Assembly (NCBI RefSeq): GCF_021869535.1 | Contig: NW_026262712.1 | Span: 101,932,140-101,996,139 of the forward strand | DNA from: Mytilus californianus | Lineage: Eukaryota; Mollusca; Bivalvia; Mytilida; Mytilidae | Direction: 5' to 3' | DNA length: 64,000 nt | Part shown: positions 24,091 to 36,500 of the stretch, in pieces | Position numbering within the stretch: the first letter of the stretch is position 1 | How the letters are laid out: each line of letters opens with the position of its first letter | Translations under genes and position numbers: made by a program | The notes under the pieces: generated by a model | The model's database searches: none | What the model saw: only the letters and a program-made list of their open reading frames with translations | Told to the model about the DNA's origin: nothing

Positions 24091-24649
24091 ATAATTCTAA
24101 ACGAAGAGCGATAACACTTGTAATGCATGATATCATGAAATGATTTCTCATAATAGTTGCTAGTCGAGTTCGAGGATTTTTATGAGGTATAATTTATTTC
24201 GTTATAACAGAAGTGCATGTACAAAATGCCTTTTTATTGGAAATTTGTGTATTTGTAAGGCTGGAAAATTCTTTAGGACTATAAGCTTGGTATGTTTTAT
24301 AAGCCTGATAAGTTTTTTTTCAAGCAGCAAATTATTGAATCAATCTGTGTATCAACAGATGCTGTTAATAACTTATATGCTTGTGTTATTTTAAGAGAAT
24401 TAGATATATGGTAGGTTTCGGGAGATATCGGGAGATCTTGGATAGTGTCTGTAAAGTTCGGTGTTGTTGTTATTTTACTTTTCACAACTTTTCTAGCTTC
24501 GGATTTTAACATTGACATAATTATTATGTAGACACTGTTTTGCCTTGCCCTCTAGATTTTTATGTTTTTTGTGATGTTGGGTTGCTACCTCATTATCGTA
24601 TATCCCATATCTTATTTTATCTTGCCTCCTATACATTTCTAAGAATATG

Positions 24650-25135
24650 ATTGGTTAAAAGCAACCGCATGGAGACCGTGTATATTCCATATTGGGTTAG
24701 TAGGCGGGGCTTATTTTGATACATGGTTAGTAGTGGTGTTACGTCTCTTTATAAAAACAATACTGTGTTGAGGGAAAATCTTAAAGGTTTCAACAGACGA
24801 AAAAATTGATGATGAGCGATTGAAATAAATTAATAAAACACATTTAAAGCTAACAAGTTGTTATTGTTGGCATTTGTATTTATATAAACTAATTGAAGTA
24901 GGTTCTTGATACTAACGATATTGAAGACTTGATCACTTTGATAGGCCACTAGTCTAAATACCACATGTTAAGATAGTCGGTAAGATAAATTCGTTACATA
25001 GTGTGGTAGTGACCTAATACGATATATATGGGGTCAGTTAATTTCATATGGGGATTCGAGCTTCGCTCTCACCCCATATGGAATTTACTGACCCCATATA
25101 TATCGTATTAGGTCACTAGCACACTATATAACTAA
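24650..25135 (+). repeat. Dispersed repeat carrying a near-perfect palindrome
   Basis: Same family as 4,895-5,290 in opposite orientation. At its right end, 'gacctaatacgatatatatg' (25,011 onward) and 'catatatatcgtattaggtc' (to about 25,112) are the outer parts of a hairpin. The arms of about 45 bp continue inward through 'gggtcagttaatttcatatg' and its near complement to a loop 'attcgagcttcgctctca'. 25,136-26,164 holds no recognisable feature. Confidence 0.8.
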
Positions 25136-26164
25136 TAATGAAGATACGATCTGACTTGTGCAATGTCAAAAACAAACTATATGGATTCTTCTATGATGTT
25201 CACGAGGTAGAAGATAATTGCAACCATTCTTTAAAACGGTATAATATTGTTTATTATTTTGAATGTTTTTTTTCATATATAATAACGTTATTTTTACATG
25301 CTTGTCTTGTACATATTGTACTTGTTTTATTATACTTTCCTTAATCTACTAAGTTTTGTTAGTCCATTGATCAATTATGAGAATGGGAGGGTTTCAGTTG
25401 TTCGTATACGTAGAACTTGGTGATGATGGCATTTCTTTGAAGTTTTTTTTCAAATTTATTCACTATTTTCATAGACTCAGGACGATTTAGTGCTCAGCAT
25501 TTTATGAAGACAGTAAATCTTGGTTATATTTATCTTTGGGTTTTAATCTCCTTTATGTACAGTACCAAACTCCAATATAGTTTTCAAAAAAGTTGTCACT
25601 TTTTTTTTTAAAAAACTTCGGTCACAGATAAGCATTGTTTGATTAATTGAAGAGATTATTTATTTGCTGACGGACATAATATCGTACAAATACAGACACA
25701 GGAATACACATTTTACAGATTTAAAAGATATTGTCACGTCTAATATTTAGTAAAGGACGGGTAACATAGGAATGGTGTTTAATCTTTACGTCATTAAGCA
25801 AATAATTCACAAAATCATTATGAATCAGTTACATAAGAGAATTCATAGATAAAAGACAAATAAAAAGATTGCATTGTTCATAAATCATTTATAAGCATTA
25901 AATTAAATAAGGTCCAAATAGTATTATATAACTAGCATTCCATGTGTTGTCTTTTGTAACCCCGTGCGGTATCGATATGGGTTGGTAATTATGTTTGTTT
26001 TTATTATATTATTCCAATTGAAAAACACAAGAGACATTGAATCAAACTGACAGCTAATAGCGAAACATTATTTCACAATTCCGCTTTTATAAATGTGTGT
26101 AACAAAGAAAATCCTATTTAATACAGAGAACAAATGTAGTGTTACATACAGTAGTACATTTAGT

Positions 26165-26460
26165 ATAAACGATTGATTGATTGATGTTTGCTTAACATCC
26201 AGTGGCAAATATTCAGGTAACATCTTTAAGTTTCACTTTTTATATATATCCACTATAGGCAGTGTTAGAAGGTATACATGCAATAAGTTGAGAAACACTT
26301 TGTTATCATTGTTTTTTATTTCATTAGAAAACACAAATATGAATGAAAGGAGATGTAGGATATACGCCAATGAGACAGAAATCCAACGACGAAAAAATGC
26401 AAAAGACTTCTAAAGGGCAACATACAATCTTCAATAATAAGCAAGACACATTTTGGAAAG
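26165..26460. repeat. SINE-tail fragment (minus) followed by a diverged family S fragment
   Basis: 26,165-26,212 reads (gatt)n then 'cttaacatccagtggcaaat', the reverse of the tail at 54,640. 26,340-26,460 has 'ggagatgtaggatatacgcc' and 'aatgagacagaaatcc', a diverged S head. Overlapping short frames on both strands are incidental. Confidence 0.5.
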
Positions 26461-26874
26461 CTAAAATAAATGTAAATTATCAGTATGATGAAATGAGACA
26501 AATTTTTCATCATTTCATATTTAACAAAACATAAATATGAAAAGTGATCCGTTCTTATATATTTATTGCTCATTGTACGAAGATCAATTAGTCATTTATG
26601 ATATGAGTAAAAGAAATTAATGATAAGCGCCATTTTGACAGCATCCCAACGACAAATACAACCAAAATGGCATCCAAAAATACGTTGAAAAATATAAACA
26701 TTTCGGCAGTTGCATGTTTAAAATGAATTATAAAAACACTAAAATTTTAAGATAAATAGTAATCGATGTTAATACTCGAACAAAACTTGAGTTATTGCAT
26801 AATATGCCAGGTGACGATAACTGGTCCTTTGACACGATGCAGTCCTTGACCGTGTTTTCTTGAACGATAATTTA

Positions 26875-26990
26875 CTGCTCATTGTTGAAGACAATACGGT
26901 GAGCTATAGTTGTTAACGTCTATGTCATTTGGTCTCTGGTAGAGAGTTGTCTCATTGGAAATTATACCACATCTTCTTATTTTTATATGT
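26875..26990 (-). repeat. Family S fragment, minus
   Basis: 'ctcattgttgaagacaatac' through 'agagttgtctcattgg' to 'ataccacatcttctta' is the reverse of the S head. Confidence 0.6.
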
Positions 26991-27375
26991 GATGATAGTA
27001 TACAATTTTCGTTCCCTTTAGTAAACGGCGTTAACATATATCTGAACATTATCCAACTTTGACCGTGTTGCAGTTTTGCTTAGGACTTTTTTTTTGTTTC
27101 AAAAATTGATTTATGATATGTATGTATCAAACGTTTAGTATCGATTGAGCCAATGCAAATGTGTCGTGTACAGGGAAAGCGGTATGATATCTATTTTTGA
27201 CAACGTTATGTATTAAGGATGTGGGAAATTTGATTTGAAAAAGAAACAGCATCAAACAATTAGCACAGCACATGTACATGAATTATAAATTTTCAAACAT
27301 TAGATATGAAAAGATTAATATTACATGTACTATCATAAAAAAGTCAAATGGTTATACAAAATAGGCATTTGTTTA

Positions 27376-27515
27376 CTATGTTGGTTGATTGTTGTAAGCT
27401 GGTGGATAAACAGGAGGGTAGGAACCAGGAACTTGCTGTGGTGGAGAATAGCCTGCGTTTTGTGGTTGTTGCTGTGGTGCACCGTATCCATAAGGTTGCG
27501 CTTGCATTCCGGAGG
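27376..27515 (-). CDS. Gene B exon 4 (Gln/Pro/Tyr-rich tail, two PPxY, stop)
   Basis: Acceptor 'ctttgtttcag' precedes 27,515. Reads SGMQAQPYGYGAPQQQPQ, then YSPPQQVPGSYPPVYPPAY and NNQPT before TAG at 27,378-27,376. The overlapping plus-strand frames are shadows. Confidence 0.9.
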
Positions 27516-30500
27516 CTGAAACAAAGAGAAGTATTTCTATGTTTGAGTAATCTGATACATGTATCATCGTGGTCATTCGTTATATTTCTTTAGAAAAAAT
27601 ATATTATCATACAATCCAATATTTATAGTTTTATGAAGATGTAGAAGAATATTCAGTGTTGATTGAACTATAGATAACGTTAAAAAAACCATAAAAAATA
27701 CAATATATCATTGGTTTTAAAACAGTCAAATCTACACTGAATCATTTTAGCTGGATTTTAAATTTAAATTTCAGCCCTATGGTGATCTATCGCAATTTGG
27801 ATTCTGTTGGATAGTTGTCTCATTACCAATTATACCACATTCCTTGATAGTTGTCTCATTACCAATTATACCACATTCCTTATTTTATATTGTTCAACCA
27901 CTGACGTTACAAAATACATGTAAGTGTGTTAATATACAAGTTGGGGCTCATATAATTCCCAGTTCAGAGTATACGTTGGTTACATAGTCGTTCTTCCCTT
28001 TAAGGCTGAGGAGTATGTATAACTAACAACCATCTGGGGCTGATTATTGGTTAGGACAAAACAGCATGGCTAAGTTTTATAAATATGCATTGTATAATAT
28101 TTTAAGCGAAACGTAAGAGTTAATTGCAACTTCTGAATATTTCATCCATTTAGCCGAGATGATCGTATCTTATATGCTTTGCAATATTTTATAATAAAAA
28201 TATTGATAATGTTTATTCTGGTAAAGGCAATATATACAGATACATAATAAGAGATTTAGAAACTTAGCAAGGAGGGATAATGTACAAGAGTACTTCGAGT
28301 TCGGTTATATAAAGGAAATTACAAAGTATTACAGATATAGCTTCATGTCAATTAAACACAATCTTTTTTACTATAAACAAAGATAAACTTCGCAATTGTA
28401 TACTCTACGTTAAAAAAAAAAAAAAAAAAAAAACAGCCGAATTTTTTTGAAATGATGGGTTGCGAGTTGCGTTGGTGAAAAAAAGTTATTTATCCAAACT
28501 ATTTATGGTTACATACACGCCATTTGTGATGAATTGACAACAGCAACAGATGGTGCTCCTCCTGTTTGTCCAATAACTGTACCAGTTGTCTGTCTGTTAC
28601 ATCCTCTTATACACAGAACAACAAGGAGAACGAAGACTCCGATGGAAACAAGTAATCCTATCACTATGCCTGCTATAGCACCACCGGAACTGTTTGAAAA
28701 GAGAGATAATAAAAAGACAATTAAACAATTATGGAATATTTATTACAACAAAGAAAGTGCAATTCAGTGTACAAGTAAATATGGGAGCAGTTTTAGTTTG
28801 TTTTTAATTTGAAGCAAATCACCATAGTGTTAAAATCGAATGTTAACCAACAAAACACTTGTACAAGATAATACATTCATTTGATATCTTTCTGAAGGTT
28901 GCTGTGTCTGCAATGCTTTTACATGATTGGTGAAAGAGAAAAACATAATTTTTACATTTATGGAAAAGTAAGGATAAAATGCACAATTCTTTATAAACGG
29001 TTTTTAAGAGCTGACAATTTTTAATAAATCTATGCATCTCTATGAAATTGTACATGTTGTACCATAAGGTTCCATGCCAAAAAGGAGGTTTGGGATTGAT
29101 TTTGGGTTTATGGCTCTAACCTTTTAGAAAAAGGGGACCTACTTTTCTAATACATTGTATAAATTGCTTATTTCTTGACCAATATTAATTGGATTTAATT
29201 CAAAAATGAATTTTTGGGGTCTTTGATATGCCGAATCTTACCATATATTCAGATTGTTAATTTTGGTACCCGTTATCAAGTTGGTCAACATTGATGTACA
29301 AAGAGTCTAAAATTATACTTTGTTTGATTTCATCAACAATTGATTTCTTGGGGTTCTTTGATAGGCTGAATATAACCATCATGTATTTAGATTGTGGATA
29401 TTTGACCATTATAGGCAAGATGTCCAATTTAAAATTTTTAAGTTATTAGACTACATTCATTCTGTATCAGAAACCTATGCTGTATCAAATATTTAACAAC
29501 AATCCAAATTTAGTGCTGTATCAAGCTTGAATGTTGTGTACACACTTGCTCCAACTGATCAAGCTTCGACCTATGCGGTCGTATCAAGCAGTTTACTTTC
29601 TATGGAAAGTTTTAAAATATTGTATATCTGTGTAAAACTTACACTGTAGTATATTCGTCAAGAACACAGTACTCATTTCCGTATGATCCTATACAGTATC
29701 CATCACAATAGGTATGGTAGGTAGAAAAACCATATGTCGTATAGCACAAATCACACAGGGTTTCACCTGCAGGAAAATAAGTAAAATGTATGTTTTGATA
29801 GCAAAATAGATGGTATCGAAATATATATCTCAGTTGTTATTCATTGATAAGGATCTTTATTCAACCTTTATTTTTTGTTTTGTTTCTGATTGCTTCTCCA
29901 AATATGTCTTATGATCTGCTTACCCTTTCCGGAACTCCTGAGATCATCCCCAGGTTTTGTGGGTTTATTTTTGCTCAGTCTATAGTTTTCTATGTTGTAT
30001 TGTGTGTACTTTTGTTTGTCTGTTTGTCTTTTTCTTTTTTTTTAGCCATGGCGTTGTCAGTTTATTTTCGACTTATATGAGTTTGAATGTCACTTTGGTA
30101 TCTTTCGCCTCTCGTTATATCTTTGGAGAAAATGTAAGTACTCTGAGATCGGTATGTTTTGTCTTTAGCCTTCTTTTCATTTTTATTTATTGTCGATCTA
30201 ATGAGTTAAGGCCTTTTAAAAAAAGTAACCAACGACACCGTCTCGTTCCCACTGGAGTTCATTCGCGATGACAATCTGACAAGGTCATGTCAATAAACTT
30301 TCAAAGACATAGATTAAAAAGCATACATAATACAACACAGAAAATAAAGACTGAGCAACACGTACACCACCGCAAACTGAGTGTGATCGCAGGTGCCCCG
30401 GAAGAGTAAGCAGACCGTCCTTCACACGAGGCACCCGTTTGTTACTAATGTAAATACATACAAGTGGATAGGTATAGTTTGGTGATAAAACATATGAGGA

Positions 30501-33500
30501 AAAGAGGAAAGCAATATATTTAGGAAATTTTAACCTGCCTCGTGTTACATACGTCCCCATACATGTATCTTTTTTTCACTCTACAAAGTGAGACTAAAAT
30601 GTAAAATAATAAAATGACCGAACTCAACAGAAAATTTAAAACGGAAAGTTCCATATCAAATGGTGAAATCAAAAGCCCAAACTCATCAAACGAATAGAAA
30701 AAATGTGGTATTTCTGACTTGGTATAGGTACTCCTTAATATAGAAAATGGGAGATTAAACTTTGTTTTATAGCTATCTAAACCTCTCATTTGTATGACAG
30801 TCATAGAAATGACAATAGCACAATAAGACAATTGCGGGATATATAAATACCGAGCTACACTAAAAGGATATTACAAAAAATAGACTCATAAGTTAAGGTT
30901 GAAAATATTCAAGGACAACTATATTTTTTTCCTGGAATAAAATATAAAAAAAATACAAATATGGTGACACTCTCATATTTTTACACCACTTAACGAAAAT
31001 GTTTACAGCAATAACACATAATTTTTCATCCAAACTATATGATTATATGGAAGGATTTTCTAGAAGATATAGAAAATAATTGCATATTACTTTCAAAACA
31101 AATATTCATAAGCGTAATATTTACCACATATTAGTGATATTGTATATTCTAACACCAATTTACTGTTAAATTTGATCTTTGAATATTGTTAACAATGGCA
31201 CTAACATCGATTTTGTCATCAACGAATTAAAATATAACTAAATTTGTATTGTTTTCGAATGGTTTTCAGGGTGTGAAAATACACATCTTCGTTAATTTTC
31301 TATTTGGAGATTGCTTTATCTATAAATAACATGATACATATTTATTATAAGGTTAAATCCTAACGATCCTACGGTCAGTCGAAACTTTTATTTTAGCATT
31401 GCACAAGCCAAGTATTCTTTGACTAGCCATGGCGTTAACACTAAATCCCTGTGATGTGTTTTAATTGATCTTAGTCTCTGATGCATGATTTTTTTTTATT
31501 GTTAATTGTTTTTGGCTTTCAACTAGCTTACAGTAACTGCGAGTACTCTCAAATGGTACTATCTTGTTAGTTTGACCTGTTGACATAATTTGTAATGCAT
31601 TTCTGTCATTCAATGTTTACTTATTTTTTATAATACCTCGTCTCACTATTTCTAACCTGTACCACCTTTGATTAGTATTAAGTATGACGATAAATTTTCA
31701 CTTCTGTACTCTTACTCTGAACAAAAAACACTTCCGTACTCCTATCTTCAAAATTATTTTATCAAATTTAATTATGTACGTTTTTTTTATTCAAAGCCAT
31801 TTTATCCTAGGTAAGAATTTTCTTTTTGACACTCTTCTATGGAACGCAAAAACTGTCTTATTGTGCCCATTTTCATTATATGATGTGCATTTACCTTTAT
31901 AAGATGTGCACTTGTCATTATACGATGTGCAAACAACTTTATATGATGTGCAAATATACTTATATGATGTGCAAATATACTTATATGATGTGCAAATATA
32001 CTTATATGATGTGCAAACATCCTTATATGATGTGCAAATATACTTATATGATGTGCAAATATACTTATATGATGTGCAAACATACTTATATGATGTGCAA
32101 ACGTGCAAATATCTTTAAATGATGTGCAAATATACTTATATGATGTGCAAATATACTTATATGATGTGCAAATGTAGTTATATGATGTGCAAACATACTT
32201 ATATGATGTGCAAATATACTTATATGATGTGCAAATGTACCTATATGATGTTCAAAATCCTTATATGATGTGCAAATATCCTTATATGATGTGCATTTTC
32301 CCTTATATTATGTGCAAACATCTTTATATGATGTGGTTGTGTCATTATATTATGTGCTTGTAACATTATATTATGTGGTTCGGTTTACTTCATTATATGA
32401 TGTCAAAACGTCCTCATATGATGTGCTTTCATCGTTGTTATGGTCAATGAACATGATTACGATTAGAACGATTACTGCCTACGTCATAACTGATTCCGAT
32501 CTGCTTTTCCCGAATTATTATAAGCCCGGCTCAAATCTGAAGCTATTGTTTGGAAAATGGTTGAGATTTTAAAAGAGATTAACATTGACACGTTGGTACC
32601 TCGTTTTAAAGATGGAAAAAAAAAACATCTGATATTGTTGGAAAATTGTCAAAATATAAATTGCAAAGTTCAGGTTTAATCGATGGGTCTACAATAAGGG
32701 CGCATAGTGTCCGGTCTATACTACTCTTATTCTAGATTTTAACACATTTGTTTAAGTAAAAAATAATGTTTTGTAAAATGTGCATTTCTCAATTATTTTT
32801 TTCAAGTCCCCACCTTGAAGACGGAAAATAAATTCAAAACCCCCCTTTCCATAGACATCAACATTTACCCCCCCTTTTTTTTACATATTGCGTCAGTAGT
32901 AGATCTAGAACTTCAAGTGTGGAAGTTGTTTGCGACTTCAGGGAACTTAATTTGGATATGCCCGTTATAAAAATAAGAAGATGTGATATGATTGCCAATG
33001 AGACAACTCTCCACAAGAGACTAAATGACACAGAAATTAACAACTATAGGTCACCGTACGCCCTTCAACAATGAGAAAAGCCCATACCGCATAGTCAGCT
33101 ATAAAAGGCCCCGAAATGACAAATGTAAAACAATAAAACAATATGGTCTCATTGATATTTACCACACCTTCGTTCAATTTTAGCTTCAGATGAAGAATAT
33201 TCAGCGGGAAGAACATGTTGAAATTTAGGATTTAGTTCTGAACAATTGAGGCGAGCGGAGCGAGGCGCAAAAAATTAATGTCTTTCGAGTCAATACTTTT
33301 TTTGTTACTGTAGGGGGAGTGTACGGTGTGGATCGAACCCTGAACAGTTGGGGCGATTATGGACACACCATTCAAGCTTGATACAGCTCTGAATTTTGAT
33401 AATGATTAAATATTTGACACAGCATAGATTTCCGACACAGAATGAATGTGGTCTAAGATCTTAAAAATTAGAAATTGGACATTTGCCTATCATATGGTCC

Positions 33501-36500
33501 AATATCCAAAATTTAAATATATGGTTAGATTCAGCATATCAAAGAACCCCAAGAATTCAATTTTTGTTGAAATCAAACAAAATTTAATTTGGACCCTTTG
33601 GACCTTAATGTGAACAATTTTGAAAACGAGGCCCAAAATAAAAAAATCTAAATACACAGCTAGATTCGGTATATCAAAAAATCACAATAATTCAATTTTT
33701 GATGAAATCAAACAAGGATTAATTTTAGACCCTTTGGACCTCAATTTCGGACCAATTTAAAAAACGGGGTCCAAAATCAAAAATCTAATTACACGGTTAA
33801 ATTCAACATATTAAAATATCCCAAGAATTCAAGACTTTGAATTGAACCCCATTGAAATTGGTCAAGAAATAAGCAATATATACAGTATTAGAAAAGTATT
33901 GTTGTTGGCCCCCAATTCCTTAACGGTTAAGGCCATAACCCCCAAAATTAATCCCAACAATTCCTTTTTTAGTATGGAACCTCGTGGTACAATTTTATAG
34001 AGGTCCATACACTTATACTCAAGTGATTTTCCTGAAACAAGAAAAATGCTTGTTGTTGGCCCCTAATTCATAAACAGTTAAGACAAAAACAAATCAATCT
34101 CAACCTTCCTTTTGTAGTATTGAACCCTGTGGTACAATTTGATAGAGATCCATTTACTTATACTCAAGTTATGTTCTGGAAACCAAACGTTTTCGGACGA
34201 CGACGACATCGCCATACCATTATACGGCTGCAAATTTATAAATAAAATAAATAAATAAATAAATAATCTTTATTTCAAGAGGATACTCCCATTAGTTAAA
34301 ACTAATCTTCCTGAGAGTCCTCAAAATAATAATAACATATTTATAAGTACATACAGTATTATTATGATATATTATACGCAATATACAATTGTATCTAGAT
34401 AATAATGAATAAGCATATTAATTTGCACAATTGATGAAAAATGTGTAACATTTTGTTTTCAAAGATACAAGTGTATTACTCATTTTTATTTCATTTAGTA
34501 AACTGTTCCATATTTGAGAACCTGAATATGTAAATGCTTTCTTTAAAAAGTTTGTTTTTTGTTTCGGAAGATTTAATAGTTTTTCATCAGCTGAACGTAA
34601 ATTATAATTCTGATTACCAATAAAATGAAAGTTTTCTTGTAAATAGTTAGGAACCATATCATTTAATGATTTAAATACAAGTATTGCCTTTTGATATTGA
34701 ATGCGTTTTTCCACATTTAACCAGTTTAAACTATTAAACAACAAACTGGATGATGTCATTATGCCAGCTTCTACTATAACCCTAGCAGATTTCTTTAATA
34801 ACTTATTAAGTTTATTTATTCCACTTTCATAACAACTTCCCCATATATTGCAACAATAATCAAACAATGGCAGAATATAAGCATTAAAATAAATAATACG
34901 TATATGCATAGGTAAATATTTTCTTATCTTTTGTAATAAATTGATTCTATTTGATATTGTACATGACATTTTATCTATTTGCTCATTCCAATTTAGGTTT
35001 TTGTCGATATATAAACCGAGAAGTTTTTCACAATCTACATTCTCTATTTGTTCATCTGAAATTTTGATATCTAAACTGTTCCCAGTTGAATAAAGCCTCT
35101 GTTTTGAACCAATAATCATTGATTTACACTTTTTGGCATTTAGTTTCATACAATTTTGCGAACACCAGTTTTCAATTACATGAATATCATTTTGAAGGTT
35201 AGCAGTTAACTGAAGTACATCATTACCTTTACTATGTAATGTAGAATCATCTGCATATAAATCTGTTAATGAATTTTCTATGTTCAGTGGTAAATCATTG
35301 ATATATAAAATAAATAACAGAGGGCCAAGGATAGAGCCTTGTGGTACACCAGTTTTTATGCATTTAGTATTAGACATGACGATATTGACCTTAACTTGTT
35401 GACTTCGTTCAAACAAGTATGACTTAAACCAGTCTAGTGTACAGTTTGAAACATTATAATATTCAAGCTTTTTTAATAAAATAATATGATTAACCAGATC
35501 AAAAGCTTTCTTTAAATCTAAAAATATAACTCCGTTTATTTCTCCATTATTTATATTTGCTAACCATTCATCTACTAATTTAGTAAGTGCAGTTGTGCAC
35601 GAATGTTTAGGTCTGAAACCTGACTGTGTAGTATTAAGAAGGTCATCACTATTTAAATATATATACAAACTATTAGCTATATGTCGTTCTATGATTTTGG
35701 AGAGACAAGGCAAAACTGCTATTGGTCTATAATTATCAGGATTACAAGCATCGCCACTTTTAAAAATTGGGCAAACTCTTGCAGTTTTAAAAATATTTGG
35801 AAATTTACCACATTTGATGCTTAGATTAAATAAATATGTTAAAGCTGGTGCAATGACATAAATATAAATATAAATATAAATGAATACCACATAAATATGA
35901 CATAAATATAAATATAAATAAAATGAATACCACCTTTCCATTCCAAAATTCAAGGTCCCCCATCCCCTCTTTTCGGGGTTATTATTGACTGATCCCTTAC
36001 AGGAGTTATAACCATCCCAGTGTCCGATTTTTGCATTTTTTTTTACTAATATCTTGAGAAAAGTAATATATAAAGAGAAACTTGAACAGCTAAAATGATC
36101 AGCAAGGCAAAATTTACAAAAAATGATCATACATTTGTATTTGAAATTTGTGTATCAACTTCTTATAGAAGAAACTGCCTCTGAATAGGAAAGACATTTT
36201 TAATGGAAACAAACTATTTTGTTTGCTTCAATAACATCTTATTTCAAAAAATCTGGAATCAAACATTTAAAAAAACATGCCCCCCACCAAAAAAAAAAAC
36301 GATTGGTCGGTACCTTGGCCCTGTTTTAAGTTCTTGAGTCTGGAGGTGTATATATGAACGGCTTCCGTCGAAACCTTTTATGTTGCGGGTTACTGTCTAG
36401 TTGAAGCTGTAAAAAAATGCACGAAAACGTAATAAAAAGCTGTGCGCAAATGTATTGCACCGAGTTCATCCCATATCTCCTTTCATCCTTACCGGGAGTC

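Noticed and set aside
26316..26573. Overlapping 85- and 63-codon frames
   Set aside because: They cover a diverged family S head and its flank; no coding signal.
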